A DNA stretch of 64,000 nucleotides from Candidatus Galacturonatibacter soehngenii (GCF_008830185.1 NZ_WAGX01000008.1:310001-374000); one strand, 5' to 3'; numbered from the stretch's first letter, positions 16,121 through 25,494 are shown. Made by a program: numbers and translations. Notes: a model not told the origin generated them from the letters alone.

Positions 16121-16555
16121 ATGACTCAAGTAAAATTTTATGATTATGTAGAGGATAGTAAATTAAAATTTGCTGTTATTATAGCAAAAACACGAGACGG
16201 TTGGGTATTTTGCAAACACAAAGATAGAAAAACATTGGAAGTACCAGGTGGGCGAAGAGAAGAAGGAGAAGATATTCTTACGACTGCTAAGCGGGAATTA
16301 TATGAAGAGACAGGAGCCATTCAATATGAGATAACTCCAATCGGCATTTATTCTGTCACAAGCTCTTTTGAAGATGATAGATTGAAAGAGGAATCCTTTG
16401 GAATGTTATATTTTGCTTCCATAGAGGGATTTGAAAAGGAATTGCATAGCGAAATTGAAAAAATATATATTATGGATACATTACCTAATAATTGGACCTA
16501 TCCATTGATTCAACCAAAGCTAATGGAATATGCCAAGAAAAAAGGTTTTATTTAA
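16121..16555 (+). CDS. NUDIX hydrolase
   Basis: A 144-residue NUDIX protein with the box GGRREEGEDILTTAKRELYE followed by ETGA, complete with the catalytic glutamates. ATG 16121 has AGAGGT six bases upstream; an upstream ATG at 16103 does not. These enzymes hydrolyse nucleoside diphosphates linked to another moiety; the substrate is not predictable. It has only the IS110 element downstream. Confidence 0.9.
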   Translation: MTQVKFYDYVEDSKLKFAVIIAKTRDGWVFCKHKDRKTLEVPGGRREEGEDILTTAKRELYEETGAIQYEITPIGIYSVTSSFEDDRLKEESFGMLYFASIEGFEKELHSEIEKIYIMDTLPNNWTYPLIQPKLMEYAKKKGFI

Positions 16556-16674
16556 AGTGATGAAAGAGTGAGGAGAATAGTGTGAAAGAAAGTAGAGGGC
16601 AGCCAGAAAATGGCGCACTTAAACAAGCTATCAGGTGTTAGCTTAAAAATAGGGACTATTTATTTTTAAAAAGC

Positions 16675-17946
16675 TCAAGAAAGTAATTGTGATTCAGTAA
16701 TAACCCCTTCACGTAATAAAAGTTTCTTGGCTTGCTTGATGGCCTTTTCCTTTTGTTTTTCAACTAAGGTAACCGGCATATCAATTTTATAAATATCGCT
16801 TGGATTCCATACTTCACCATTAGACAGCATTTGATAAATGGCGGTGAGGATCATTCGAGCAATTGCAATAATGGCTCTTTTTTTGCCACGGCGTTTTAAA
16901 AGAGATTCATATTTCTTTTTATAGTAAGGGGATTTGTCGGATTTTACGGCTGCATGGGCACATTGCACCAATGCAGGTTTGAGGTATACTCCAGCACGTG
17001 TAATCCTAACAGATTTCTTCTTACCAGCAGATTCGTTATTACCTGGAGTTAATCCAGCCCAACTGCAAAGACGCTTGTTACTTGAAAACTGAGACATATC
17101 AATACCTATTTCGGAGATGATAGTAATTGCACTATCACGTTTAACACCCGGAATGGTACAGAGAAACTGGATAGCATTTTCAAAATCAGCATGGGAAGAA
17201 ATCAAAAATTCTATCTGAGAATCTATATCTTGGATTTCAGCTGTGATATAATCCATATGTGCGCGGACGAGGCGCATACGATATTTTTGGGTATCAGTCA
17301 TCTGATATCCTTCAATGGATTCAATAACAGCAGGTTCTTTCTCCTTGAGCTTTTTAAGGAGTTTAGATGCGATTTCTTCGTGGTTGATTGAATTGCCAGA
17401 CTGTTCAAGTAGGTAATCTATAATGGATGTGGATGACTTCCCAAAGATATCAGATACAACAGAGTCTAATGCGACATTGCATACAGTGAGCGCATTCTGA
17501 TACCGATTCTTTTCACCGGAACGGCAACAAACCATTTTGTAACGATAGCGTGTGTATTCTCTTAGAATACGTATCGGTTTACAAGGAATGTAACTGCCGG
17601 GAACAAGTCCAAGCCGAAACAGATTTCCAATCCATTTGGAGTCTTTCGTATCATCCTTATTACCTTTTACCGCTTTTACCCATTTGGGGTTGGCAATCGT
17701 GACATTGATATCTTCTTCAAGAAGATTAAAGACAGGAACCCAGTACTTGCCGGTAGATTCCATACAAATGTCGCGGCATTCATTTTCAATCAGCCACTGT
17801 TTGAATTCAAGAATAGAATTGTTAAAAGTAGAAAAACGTTTCTTCTGATAGGTAGGTTCAACACCAGAAGTTGTTTTAATGATTGTGGCAACGAGAAAAG
17901 ATTTATGTACATCGACACCACAACAGGTTTGGTAGATAACTTTCAT
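16675..17946 (-). CDS. IS110-family transposase (DEDD recombinase)
   Basis: A 423-residue protein starting at the ATG read at 17946-17944, with GGAG upstream. The RuvC-like N-terminal domain has D in GVDVHK, E in MESTGKYW and a pair of Asp in KDDTKDSKW. The C-terminal transposase-20 domain has IPGVKRDSAITIISEIG and the SWAGLTPGNNESAGKKK stretch with the catalytic serine. Intact and full length, so probably active. IS110 recombinases are guided by a bridge RNA transcribed from the element's noncoding end. Confidence 0.94.
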   Translation of the reverse strand: MKVIYQTCCGVDVHKSFLVATIIKTTSGVEPTYQKKRFSTFNNSILEFKQWLIENECRDICMESTGKYWVPVFNLLEEDINVTIANPKWVKAVKGNKDDTKDSKWIGNLFRLGLVPGSYIPCKPIRILREYTRYRYKMVCCRSGEKNRYQNALTVCNVALDSVVSDIFGKSSTSIIDYLLEQSGNSINHEEIASKLLKKLKEKEPAVIESIEGYQMTDTQKYRMRLVRAHMDYITAEIQDIDSQIEFLISSHADFENAIQFLCTIPGVKRDSAITIISEIGIDMSQFSSNKRLCSWAGLTPGNNESAGKKKSVRITRAGVYLKPALVQCAHAAVKSDKSPYYKKKYESLLKRRGKKRAIIAIARMILTAIYQMLSNGEVWNPSDIYKIDMPVTLVEKQKEKAIKQAKKLLLREGVITESQLLS

Positions 17947-18190
17947 AGTCATGCTCCTTTCGAAATTAAGTAAAGAAGCCATTGACTGTTCTGCCACACA
18001 ATTTAACCTAGGCGTTAAAACAATTCTTAGTGTACGGTCTTATAGAGCCACTTATTTGTGCTTGAACAGGCAGAACTTACACTGATTACAATGCTGTCTA
18101 AAACGAGAAAGAATTTACAACTCCTCCTCCCGTGCTTTGTAGTGTAGCTTCTTGAAGTTATTATTTCACGGAAGTAAAGGTTTGTGAATA
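17947..18190 (-). ncRNA. probable bridge RNA region of the IS110 element
   Basis: The noncoding stretch upstream of the transposase is far longer than that downstream, which matches the IS110 group, where the bridge RNA comes from the end before the gene. Bridge RNAs carry two loops, one pairing with target DNA and one with donor DNA. I did not resolve the loops by eye, so this call rests on position and size only. Confidence 0.45.
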
Positions 18191-18208
18191 CTTTCATTAC
18201 TATTTGTG

Positions 18209-18225
18209 CCGCCGCTTGGCGGCGG
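18209..18225. repeat. GC-rich hairpin before the acetyltransferase start
   Basis: CCGCCGC-TTG-GCGGCGG is a perfect 7-bp stem of pure G/C in an otherwise AT-rich region. It lies six bases from the likely ribosome site (TGGAG) of the next gene and could either impede translation or mark an element edge. Confidence 0.6.
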
Positions 18226-18238
18226 AATGGAGATTACA

Positions 18239-18849
18239 ATGAATCAAAAAGAAAGAATGTTAGCTGGATTACCATATAAAGCATGGTTAGATGGACTAAG
18301 TGAGGAAAGAACAAGCAATAAAATAAAACTATTAGAGTATAATTCATGCATCCAAGTGACAATGAAAAACGAGATAAGTTAATTCGAAGTATATTAGGAA
18401 AGGCAGGTCCAAATGTTTATCTAGAAGCACCCTTTTATTGTGATTATGGATACAACATTGAGGTAGGAGACTGGTTTTTTTCGAATTATAACTGTATTAT
18501 TTTAGATGTAGGAAAGGTTACAATTGGTAATAATGTAATGTTTGCACCGAATGTTTCCATCTATACAGCAGGCCATCCAATCCATCCAGACTCCAGAAAT
18601 TCTGGCTATGAATATGGGATTCCTGTAACCATTGGAGATAATGTTTGGGTAGGAGGAAATGTTGTAATCAATCCAGGTATTACGATAGGAAACAATGTTG
18701 TAATTGGCTCAGGTAGTGTGGTGACAAAGAATATACCAGATAACATGATAGCAGCAGGAAATCCTTGCAAAGTCATTCGAGAAATCACAGAAGATGACCG
18801 TAAATATTACTTTAAAGACAAGGAATTTGATGTAGATGATTATATCTAA
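18239..18849 (+). pseudogene. maa: maltose/galactoside O-acetyltransferase with a frameshift
   Basis: The first frame (from 18239) reads MNQKERMLAGLPYKAWLDGL and continues to ..KLLEYNS, the typical Maa N-terminus. It then loses frame near 18341-18346. The downstream frame reads MHPSDNEKRDKLIRSILG and the full left-handed beta-helix (hexapeptide repeats, GHPIHPDSRN with the catalytic His, GDNVWVGGNVVINPGITIG). Adding one base near 18344 would restore a ~200-residue protein. The shorter frame could still be translated from the ATG at 18346, but without a good ribosome site. Either a real mutation or a sequencing error. Confidence 0.8.
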
Positions 18850-18957
18850 TTAAAAGGACAAAGATGTGTTCATAATAGGTAGTTTGATAGATTGGAATAG
18901 GACAACACTTATGCTATACTGTAGGAGAAAGACAGAAGGAAAAAGAGGTAAGTTTAC

Positions 18958-19641
18958 ATGAATTACGAAGGAAAGAACTACAAATACTTTTTATTAGATT
19001 TTGATGGTACGGTAGCAAATACTGGAATTGGTATTACAAAGGGTGTTGCCTATGCTTTAAAACATTATGGAATTGAAGTAGAAGACCTTAATACATTAAC
19101 CGATTTTATTGGTCCGCCACTTAATGAATCATTTCAGAAGTTCTTTGGATTTTCAGCAGAACAAGCCGATGAAGCAGTGACAATATACAGAGAATATTAT
19201 GCTCCTTACGGCTTATATGAAAGTGAACTTTATGAAGGTATCATTGATTTGTTACAACAAGTAACAAAAGCAGGTGGAAAACTTGTGTTAGCAACATCAA
19301 AACCAGAAGAAAGTGCAAGAAAGCTTTTAGAACATTTTAAAGCAGATGCTTATTTTGAATTCATTGCAGGCGCTAGTTTTGATTTAAAAATGCATCGAAA
19401 AGGAGATGTCATTCGATATGCGATGAATACAGCTAACATACCAAAAGAGCAAGCAATTATGATAGGAGACCGTTCACAAGATGTCATAGGTGCAAAGGAA
19501 AACGATTTACCATGCATAGGTGTATTATATGGATTTGGTGACCAAGAAGAACTAGAACATGCTGGGGCTGATTATATTGTTGAGAATATGAAGGAACTTA
19601 CTAATCTTTTGCTAGCGATGTGTGATACTAAGAAAGCATAA
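18958..19641 (+). CDS. HAD-family phosphatase (phosphoglycolate phosphatase-like)
   Basis: A 227-residue HAD hydrolase with motif I DFDGTVANTG (D14, D16), a helical cap of about 70 residues, motif II LATSKPE, and motifs III/IV in KGDVIRYAM and MIGDRSQDVIGAKEN. The cap type and the GDRxxD motif match the Gph/PpaX group that clears phosphoglycolate or pyrophosphate. It has its own promoter region and is followed 55 bp later by a NUDIX gene. Confidence 0.9.
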   Translation: MNYEGKNYKYFLLDFDGTVANTGIGITKGVAYALKHYGIEVEDLNTLTDFIGPPLNESFQKFFGFSAEQADEAVTIYREYYAPYGLYESELYEGIIDLLQQVTKAGGKLVLATSKPEESARKLLEHFKADAYFEFIAGASFDLKMHRKGDVIRYAMNTANIPKEQAIMIGDRSQDVIGAKENDLPCIGVLYGFGDQEELEHAGADYIVENMKELTNLLLAMCDTKKA

Positions 19642-19696
19642 ATGATGTGAGTAGCAAAGGTCTGTAACCAAAGAGGTTATATTAAGGAGAACAGGT

Positions 19697-20149
19697 ATGT
19701 CTAGAAGTGAAAAAGTAATTTTAACGGTACTTTGTATGGTTTATGAAGATGATCAGATATTGTTGCAAGATCGTGTGAAAGGGGATTGGCAAGGGCTCAC
19801 ATTCCCAGGTGGCCATGTGGAGAAAAAAGAATCCTTTGTAAAGGCAGTAATAAGAGAAGTTTATGAGGAAACTGGTCTTACCATATATCATCCTAGAATT
19901 TGCGGAATCAAACAGTTTCAAACCAAAGAAGAAGAACGTTTTGTGATTGTTTTATTTAAAGCAAATCAATTTTCAGGTGTGCTAACGTCCTCAGAAGAAG
20001 GTGAAATGCAATGGGTAAATAGGAAGGACTTATCACAGCTTCATCTTGCAGAGGATTTTATGGAGTTACTACAGATATTTGACTCAGAGGATTTAAATGA
20101 ATTTTATTACAAAGAGGAGACAATGGACTGCGAGATTTGCATCTATTAA
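19697..20149 (+). CDS. NUDIX hydrolase (8-oxo-dGTP diphosphatase-like)
   Basis: A 150-residue NUDIX protein with the box GGHVEKKESFVKAVIREVYE followed by ETGL. The N-terminal LTVLCMVYEDDQILLQDR and W in DWQGLTFPGGH resemble MutT/YtkD-type 8-oxo-dGTP hydrolases. It ends in a short Cys-containing tail (DCEICIY) of unknown use. Probably cotranscribed with the radical-SAM gene 24 bp downstream. Confidence 0.88.
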   Translation: MSRSEKVILTVLCMVYEDDQILLQDRVKGDWQGLTFPGGHVEKKESFVKAVIREVYEETGLTIYHPRICGIKQFQTKEEERFVIVLFKANQFSGVLTSSEEGEMQWVNRKDLSQLHLAEDFMELLQIFDSEDLNEFYYKEETMDCEICIY

Positions 20150-20173
20150 TGAAATGAAATAAGGGGTAGAAAC

Positions 20174-21046
20174 ATGCATGAAGTGTTAGCAAAAGGAATT
20201 TTGTCAACAAGCAATGGAATGAATATATATAGAGGATGCACTCATGGCTGTATTTATTGTGACTCCAGAAGTCTTTGTTATCAGATGAAGCATGACTTTG
20301 AAGACATTGAAGTGAAAAGCAATGCAACTATATTATTGGAAGAAGCGTTAAAAAGAAAACGTAACAAATGCATGATTGCTACAGGTGCTATGACAGATCC
20401 ATATATACCATTGGAGAATAGGCTACAACATACGAGAAGATGCCTTGAAATTATAAATGCATACGAGTTTGGTGTTGCCATACATACCAAATCGGCAAAT
20501 ATCCTAAGAGATATTGATGTGCTTAAAAGCATTAATGAGAAGTCAAAATGTATCGTTGAGATGACGCTAACTACCTTTGATGAGGAGCTTTGTAAAGTGC
20601 TTGAGCCAAGAGTATCTACAACAAAAGAACGATTCAAAGCTTTAAACGTTTTGCGAGATTGTGGAATACAAACCGTTGTATGGTTATCTCCTATTTTGCC
20701 ATTTATTAATGACACAAAAGAAAACTTATTAGGGATTTTGGAATATTGCAAAGAAGCAAAGGTATATGGAATTATCTGTTTTAATATGGGGGTAACGTTA
20801 AGAGAAGGAAATCGAGAGTATTTTTATCAGATGCTAGATAAGTATTTTCCTGGATTAAAAAAACGCTATATGGACGTCTACGGCAATTCTTATGAAATCG
20901 TAAGTCAAAATAATAATCAATTAATGAATATATTTTATAAATTCTGTAAAGAAAATCACATCGTTTCAGATGTTAATACTATTTTTTCCTATATGAGAGC
21001 ATATGAAGATAAGCAATACAAACAGATTGAATTTAGGTTTGATTAG
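20174..21046 (+). CDS. radical-SAM protein of the spore photoproduct lyase-like group
   Basis: A 290-residue radical-SAM protein with the cluster motif CTHGCIYC (C22, C26, C29) close to the N-terminus after NIYRGC. The barrel continues with IATGAMTDPYIPLE and HTKSANILRD, which are typical of SPL/Rv2578c-like proteins. It lacks the extra C-terminal cysteine region of true SplB, so repair of spore photoproduct is unlikely; the reaction is unknown. Confidence 0.85.
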   Translation: MHEVLAKGILSTSNGMNIYRGCTHGCIYCDSRSLCYQMKHDFEDIEVKSNATILLEEALKRKRNKCMIATGAMTDPYIPLENRLQHTRRCLEIINAYEFGVAIHTKSANILRDIDVLKSINEKSKCIVEMTLTTFDEELCKVLEPRVSTTKERFKALNVLRDCGIQTVVWLSPILPFINDTKENLLGILEYCKEAKVYGIICFNMGVTLREGNREYFYQMLDKYFPGLKKRYMDVYGNSYEIVSQNNNQLMNIFYKFCKENHIVSDVNTIFSYMRAYEDKQYKQIEFRFD

Positions 21047-21108
21047 AAATGAATAATATAATTGTGCAATGTGATGAATATTAGTTCGCAAATAGCAAAA
21101 AAATTTAC

Positions 21109-21180
21109 TTGCAACGAAAAATGAAAGTAGTATAATTCAATCATGGATATCAGATATCTATAATGGATACAAGATATCTA
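21109..21180 (+). promoter_or_regulatory. Rrf2 promoter with tandem 18-bp operators
   Basis: TTGCAA (21109-21114), a 16-bp spacer and TATAAT (21131-21136). Two near-identical repeats follow in the transcribed leader: ATGGATATCAGATATCTA (21143-21160) and ATGGATACAAGATATCTA (21163-21180), each partly palindromic and 20 bp apart, i.e. about two helical turns on the same face. Likely the site of autorepression by the regulator encoded next. Confidence 0.82.
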
Positions 21181-21220
21181 CAAAACCGTATTTATATTGA
21201 TAGGTAGGAGGTGAAAAACG

Positions 21221-21745
21221 TTGAAGCTTACAAAGGGATTTGAACAGGCGGCATGTATTATTGTTTTATTGGCGACACAAGACCCAAATATTCCACTGAC
21301 TTCTTTGGAGATTAACAAACGATTAAAATGCTCCCCAACATATTTACGAAAAATAATACGTAAACTAGTCGTATCCAAATTAGTTAATTCTGTTTCAGGC
21401 AATAACGGTGGATTCACATTGGCAACCAGTGCCGAAAACATTAATTTACTCCAAGTAGTAGAAGCCTTAGAAGGACCAATAGAAACGTTTTCCGATACAG
21501 AACTTATCAGTGAGGTATTCAAAGAATTTCCTTTCATTACAGACCATGGTACTGCAATACTCAAGAATGCATTTGCACAAGCCGATCAATTATGGAGAGA
21601 TTCGCTAAAGAAAAAAACGGTTCATCAGCTGATTAAGGAAGCTGTAGGAGACGAAAAGGTTTCTCTATACAACTGGAATCATTCAGCCGAAAAAAGAGAT
21701 TTGTTAATTAGAAAGGTGATGAATTCGATTCATGGAAATGATTAA
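21221..21745 (+). CDS. Rrf2-family regulator
   Basis: A 174-residue winged-helix protein. The HTH reads SLEINKRLKCSPTYLRKIIRKLV and the wing GNNGGFTLA, both diagnostic of Rrf2. It lacks the three-cysteine iron-sulfur patch of IscR/NsrR, so it probably senses something other than a cluster. TTG start at 21221 with GGAGGTGA upstream. It overlaps the YhgE/Pip gene by 14 bp, so it controls that gene through the shared promoter. Confidence 0.9.
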   Translation: MKLTKGFEQAACIIVLLATQDPNIPLTSLEINKRLKCSPTYLRKIIRKLVVSKLVNSVSGNNGGFTLATSAENINLLQVVEALEGPIETFSDTELISEVFKEFPFITDHGTAILKNAFAQADQLWRDSLKKKTVHQLIKEAVGDEKVSLYNWNHSAEKRDLLIRKVMNSIHGND

Positions 21746-24470
21746 AAAAGAATGGCAAGCAATTTTTAAGAACAAGATATTATTAATTTCTTTTATTGTT
21801 ATTTCTTTTATCCCCATTTTGTATGCTTCTTTCTTCCTAAAATCTGTTTGGGATCCATATGGAAAGACTGGGGAATTACCAGTAGCAGTAGTAAATGAAG
21901 ATAAAGAAGTAAAATACAATGGCAAAACACTAAGTGTAGGTCAAGAACTTGTTGACCAACTCAAAGAAGATAAGAATTTAAACTGGCAGTTTGTCTCGTC
22001 GAGCGAAGCACAAAAAGGATTAGAAAATCAGGACTACTACATGATTGTAACAATTCCAGAAAATTTTTCTGAAAATGCGGCTACCGTTATGGATGATAAT
22101 CCACAGAAAATGAATATTGAATATGAAACAAATGGAGCACTCAATTATCTTGGTGAAGTAATTGGAGAAACTGCAATGAAGCAATTAAAAAGCGAAGTTT
22201 CTAAGAAGGTGACTGAGGTTTATGCAAAAGCTATTTTTGAACAATTGTCTGAGATAGGTGATGGTTTTGCAAAAGCGGCAGATGGTGCATCACAACTAGA
22301 TGATGGTGCGAATGAATTAGCAGATGGTGGTAAGACTTTAAATGATGGTTTAAAGACATTGGCAGAAAGTACAATCACATTTAGCGATGGGGAAAACACA
22401 TTCAGTTTGGCACTTGATAAGTACTTGGCAGGAGCGGTTAAATTAGATAATGGCCTAGGTGAACTAAAAACAGGTGTGGATACTTTAGGTGAAAAAGTAC
22501 CTGAATTAGCAGATGGTGTTGATCAGCTTGATTCTGGTTCTACCAAACTATCACAAGGAATCAAGGATTATACAAATGGCGTTTCTAAAATAGCAGATGG
22601 AACAGATACATTAGCAAGTAATGGAGCGACATTAAAAACTGGAGTAAATACTCTTGTCACAAGCCTAAGCGATGGAACAGAGCAGTTAAAAAGTGGCGCA
22701 GAACAAATCTTGGCAGGTTTGACACAAATGTCTGACCAGCTTGGAACGCAGATAGATGGAAGTAAGGCACAGTTAGATGCTCTAAATCAGGGATTAACTA
22801 GCATTAATCAAGGGTTACAAGACCTAAACGACGCTTTAAATGCTGGAGGCTCCTCCGCAGCCGATTTATCGCAGGTTGCTGGAGCAATTTCGCAAATTGA
22901 ACAACAAGCAGAAGCAATTGAAGCGAAGGTATCAGCTAGTACACAGATACAGGATGCAGTAAAAGCAACATCACAGTGGGATAGTATTTCAGCTGATGAA
23001 CAGCAAGAGATACTAGATGCTCTTGATAGTATATCTGCTTCAAATAACACAGAGATTTTGCAAGCGACTGGTACAATTAAAGGATATGTGGGAGCTTTAA
23101 ATACCGCAATGTCTACTCTTTCTAGCACATTAACAGAGGCAGGAAACTCTGCAAATACGTTATCAGCTACAATTCAACAGCTTGCAACAGGTTCAGCAAC
23201 TGCCCTACCAGGTGCAAAGCAAGCTATTACACAACTTTCGGAGGGACTTACAAGTGTCAAGACTGCATTAGATGGACAATTGATACCAGGTATGTCGCAA
23301 CTTGAAGGTGGAATAAATAGTCTGCAAAGTGGTTTAAGTACTGGTTCAGCAAAATTAAGTGAAGGTATGAATTCCTATATTGCTGGAGTAGAAAAAGTAA
23401 ATGAGGGAGTTCAAAAATTAAATGATAATTCGGGTCAATTAAATAATGGAGCTTCACAATTAAGCAAAGGGCTTGGTACGTTAAATGAGAATGTACCGAC
23501 TTTAAAAGATGGGGTAGAGCGATTAGTAAGCGGTACCGCAACAATGAAAGCTGGAAGTTCTGAATTAGTAGGAAATAATGCAGCATTAATGAGTGGTCAG
23601 TTAAAGCTTGAAGATGCATCCAAACAGTTAAACGACGGTTCAGAAAAATTAGCAGATGGAAGCAGTACTTTACTAAATGGGTTAAATACATTAAAAGACG
23701 GAAGTGGAGAATTATCTTCGGCTCTAAGTGAAGGGTCAGAAAAAGTAAACGATGTGCATACCTCTGATAAAACAGCCGAAATGATAGCACAACCAAATGA
23801 TATTTCACAAGAAAAATACAGTGAAGTGCCTAACTATGGTCATGCACTTGCACCTTATGTATTATCATTGGCTTTGTATGTAGGATGCTTGGTATTTAAC
23901 TTTATTTACCCAATAAGAAAGATTGCAGTAAAGAACAAATCAGCCTTTGAATGGTGGATGAGTAAAATATCAGTTGGACTTGTTGCAGCCACTGCAATGG
24001 CATTCGTCGAAGGAAGCATTATGCTTGCTCTTGGACTGAAAGCGAATCATATGGTAGAGTATTTTATTGTATCATTGGTATCTGCGTATGCTTATATGTT
24101 CCTTATTATGTTCCTTGCAATGGCATTTGATAACCCAGGAAGATTTATCGCAATGGTATTATTAATTTTACAACTTGCAGGTTCTGGCGGAACATTTCCA
24201 ATGCCACTTACAGGCAAATTCTTCCGCTTTATTCATCCATATTTGCCAATGACACATTCGATTTACGGATTTAGAGAGGCAATTAGTTCGGGGCTTGGGA
24301 GAAGCACATTTATTGATAATTCGTTTATCTTATTAACAATAGCAATTGTTGCTCAAATTCTATTATTTGTTGCAATGAAGTTACTAAAGAAATATCACAA
24401 AGATGGTTCCTCTCAATTAGACGATAATCAAAAATTATTAGACGATCATTACGATTATAGTTTTCAGTAA
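21732..24470 (+). CDS. YhgE/Pip-family membrane protein
   Basis: A 912-residue protein. One N-terminal membrane helix (about 15-37), a long extracellular segment of about 650 residues built from repeated LxxGxxxL units (LADGxxTLxDG and variants), and a C-terminal ABC-2-like membrane domain of five to six helices from about residue 700. Relatives include the phage-infection protein Pip and the YhgE export-like proteins. The repeats probably form a long coiled rod outside the membrane. It is controlled by the Rrf2 gene that overlaps its start. Confidence 0.9.
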   Translation: MEMIKKEWQAIFKNKILLISFIVISFIPILYASFFLKSVWDPYGKTGELPVAVVNEDKEVKYNGKTLSVGQELVDQLKEDKNLNWQFVSSSEAQKGLENQDYYMIVTIPENFSENAATVMDDNPQKMNIEYETNGALNYLGEVIGETAMKQLKSEVSKKVTEVYAKAIFEQLSEIGDGFAKAADGASQLDDGANELADGGKTLNDGLKTLAESTITFSDGENTFSLALDKYLAGAVKLDNGLGELKTGVDTLGEKVPELADGVDQLDSGSTKLSQGIKDYTNGVSKIADGTDTLASNGATLKTGVNTLVTSLSDGTEQLKSGAEQILAGLTQMSDQLGTQIDGSKAQLDALNQGLTSINQGLQDLNDALNAGGSSAADLSQVAGAISQIEQQAEAIEAKVSASTQIQDAVKATSQWDSISADEQQEILDALDSISASNNTEILQATGTIKGYVGALNTAMSTLSSTLTEAGNSANTLSATIQQLATGSATALPGAKQAITQLSEGLTSVKTALDGQLIPGMSQLEGGINSLQSGLSTGSAKLSEGMNSYIAGVEKVNEGVQKLNDNSGQLNNGASQLSKGLGTLNENVPTLKDGVERLVSGTATMKAGSSELVGNNAALMSGQLKLEDASKQLNDGSEKLADGSSTLLNGLNTLKDGSGELSSALSEGSEKVNDVHTSDKTAEMIAQPNDISQEKYSEVPNYGHALAPYVLSLALYVGCLVFNFIYPIRKIAVKNKSAFEWWMSKISVGLVAATAMAFVEGSIMLALGLKANHMVEYFIVSLVSAYAYMFLIMFLAMAFDNPGRFIAMVLLILQLAGSGGTFPMPLTGKFFRFIHPYLPMTHSIYGFREAISSGLGRSTFIDNSFILLTIAIVAQILLFVAMKLLKKYHKDGSSQLDDNQKLLDDHYDYSFQ

Positions 24471-24477
24471 GAGCCAA

Positions 24478-24513
24478 CAATAAGGGAGAAAACGTTAAGT
24501 TTCCTCCCTTATT
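24478..24513. terminator. bidirectional terminator
   Basis: AATAAGGGAG and CTCCCTTATT form a 10-bp stem between two convergent genes. The 3' arm runs into the end of the LysR gene, so it can serve both strands. Confidence 0.75.
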
Positions 24514-25424
24514 ACATGCTCGCTTTCACAAGTGTAGTTAGATATATTTTTTCGTACAAACTCAATGAAACTTTTAACCGTAGCGGAAAGAGCCTTGTTC
24601 TTATTATAAATTAGGCTGTAAGGATAATCGATATTAGAAACAGTAAAATCAAGTTTTTTAAGAACACCAAATTGCAATTCATGCTTAACTGCTACGTAAG
24701 GAAGTAGTGATACACCAAGGTTAACGCTTACTGCTTTTTTGATAGCATCGACATTTCCTAGATACATATTAATATTTTCAGGTATATTTAAATTCTCTAC
24801 AAGGCTATTATAATAAGTATATAGTTGCGAATCAGTATTGTGAACAACAAATCTTAAATCTTTTAATTCTTTGCTGGTAAGCTGATTCATTTCACAATAC
24901 GGGTTTTGTGGTGATGCAACGATAACTAAATAGTCAGAATATAACTTCTCGACAAAGATTTGTTCGTGATAGCTGCAATTTCCACCATTGATAGCAATAT
25001 CTAAAGTTCCATTATTAATTAGTTGTGAGATTTCAGAAGTATTACCAATGTGAAGATTAAATTTTGTGCTCGGATATAGTTTCTGGAATTCACCAATCAA
25101 TTCGGGAAGAATATAAGAACCAGGCGTATTACTTCCACCGATGTTAAGGGTTCCACCTATATAGGTTTGAGCATCCAAGATAGCTTCTTCTAATTCCTCC
25201 ACGATATTAAATATCTTGTTTGTATACTCTCTTAGTAACATCCCATTCTCACTTAAATAAATTTTATTTCCTATCTTATCAAAAAGCTTAAGACCAATCT
25301 GAGCTTCTAACCTTTTGATTTGCACAGAAAGAGCAGGCTGACTGATGTGTAATATTTCAGACGCCTTCTTATAGCTTTCATATTTGGCAACCGTATTAAA
25401 TATTTCTAAGTAATGTAAGTCCAT
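24495..25424 (-). CDS. LysR-family regulator
   Basis: A 309-residue LysR protein. The HTH is at the N-terminus (MDLHYLEIFNTVAKYESYKK, then ASEILHISQPALSVQIKRLE) and the periplasmic-binding-like effector domain from about residue 90. Start at 25424 has GGAG eight bases upstream, giving the usual family length. Divergent from the small membrane protein and the decarboxylase beta subunit, which are its likely targets. Confidence 0.92.
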   Translation of the reverse strand: MDLHYLEIFNTVAKYESYKKASEILHISQPALSVQIKRLEAQIGLKLFDKIGNKIYLSENGMLLREYTNKIFNIVEELEEAILDAQTYIGGTLNIGGSNTPGSYILPELIGEFQKLYPSTKFNLHIGNTSEISQLINNGTLDIAINGGNCSYHEQIFVEKLYSDYLVIVASPQNPYCEMNQLTSKELKDLRFVVHNTDSQLYTYYNSLVENLNIPENINMYLGNVDAIKKAVSVNLGVSLLPYVAVKHELQFGVLKKLDFTVSNIDYPYSLIYNKNKALSATVKSFIEFVRKNISNYTCESEHVIREET

Positions 25425-25479
25425 AATAAAAAACTCCATTCTTGTTATTTTTAAAGCATAACTTCTGTAAATGATAAGC

Positions 25480-25494
25480 ATACATATTATGTAT
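25480..25494. promoter_or_regulatory. LysR-type box
   Basis: ATACAT-ATT-ATGTAT is a perfect dyad with the T-N11-A pattern of LysR sites. It lies in the intergenic region between the divergent LysR and decarboxylase genes. Confidence 0.65.

Larger units (their letters stand above)
16620..18200 (-). mobile_element. IS110-family insertion sequence (limits approximate)
   Basis: A single DEDD transposase on the minus strand with about 250 bp of noncoding sequence before its start and about 60-100 bp after its stop. IS110 elements lack terminal inverted repeats and make little or no target duplication, so the ends cannot be fixed by eye; the stated limits are estimates from where the neighbouring genes begin and end. 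It sits between a NUDIX gene and a frameshifted acetyltransferase. Confidence 0.65.

Noticed and set aside
16576-16640. Short frame starting VKESRGQPENGALK after the NUDIX gene
   Set aside because: It might be the 5' stub of a gene cut by the IS110 element, but no continuation was found on the far side and it is too short to identify.
22808-23808. Antisense open frames inside the YhgE/Pip gene
   Set aside because: They follow from the repetitive LxxG coding sequence and lack ribosome sites and recognisable domains.
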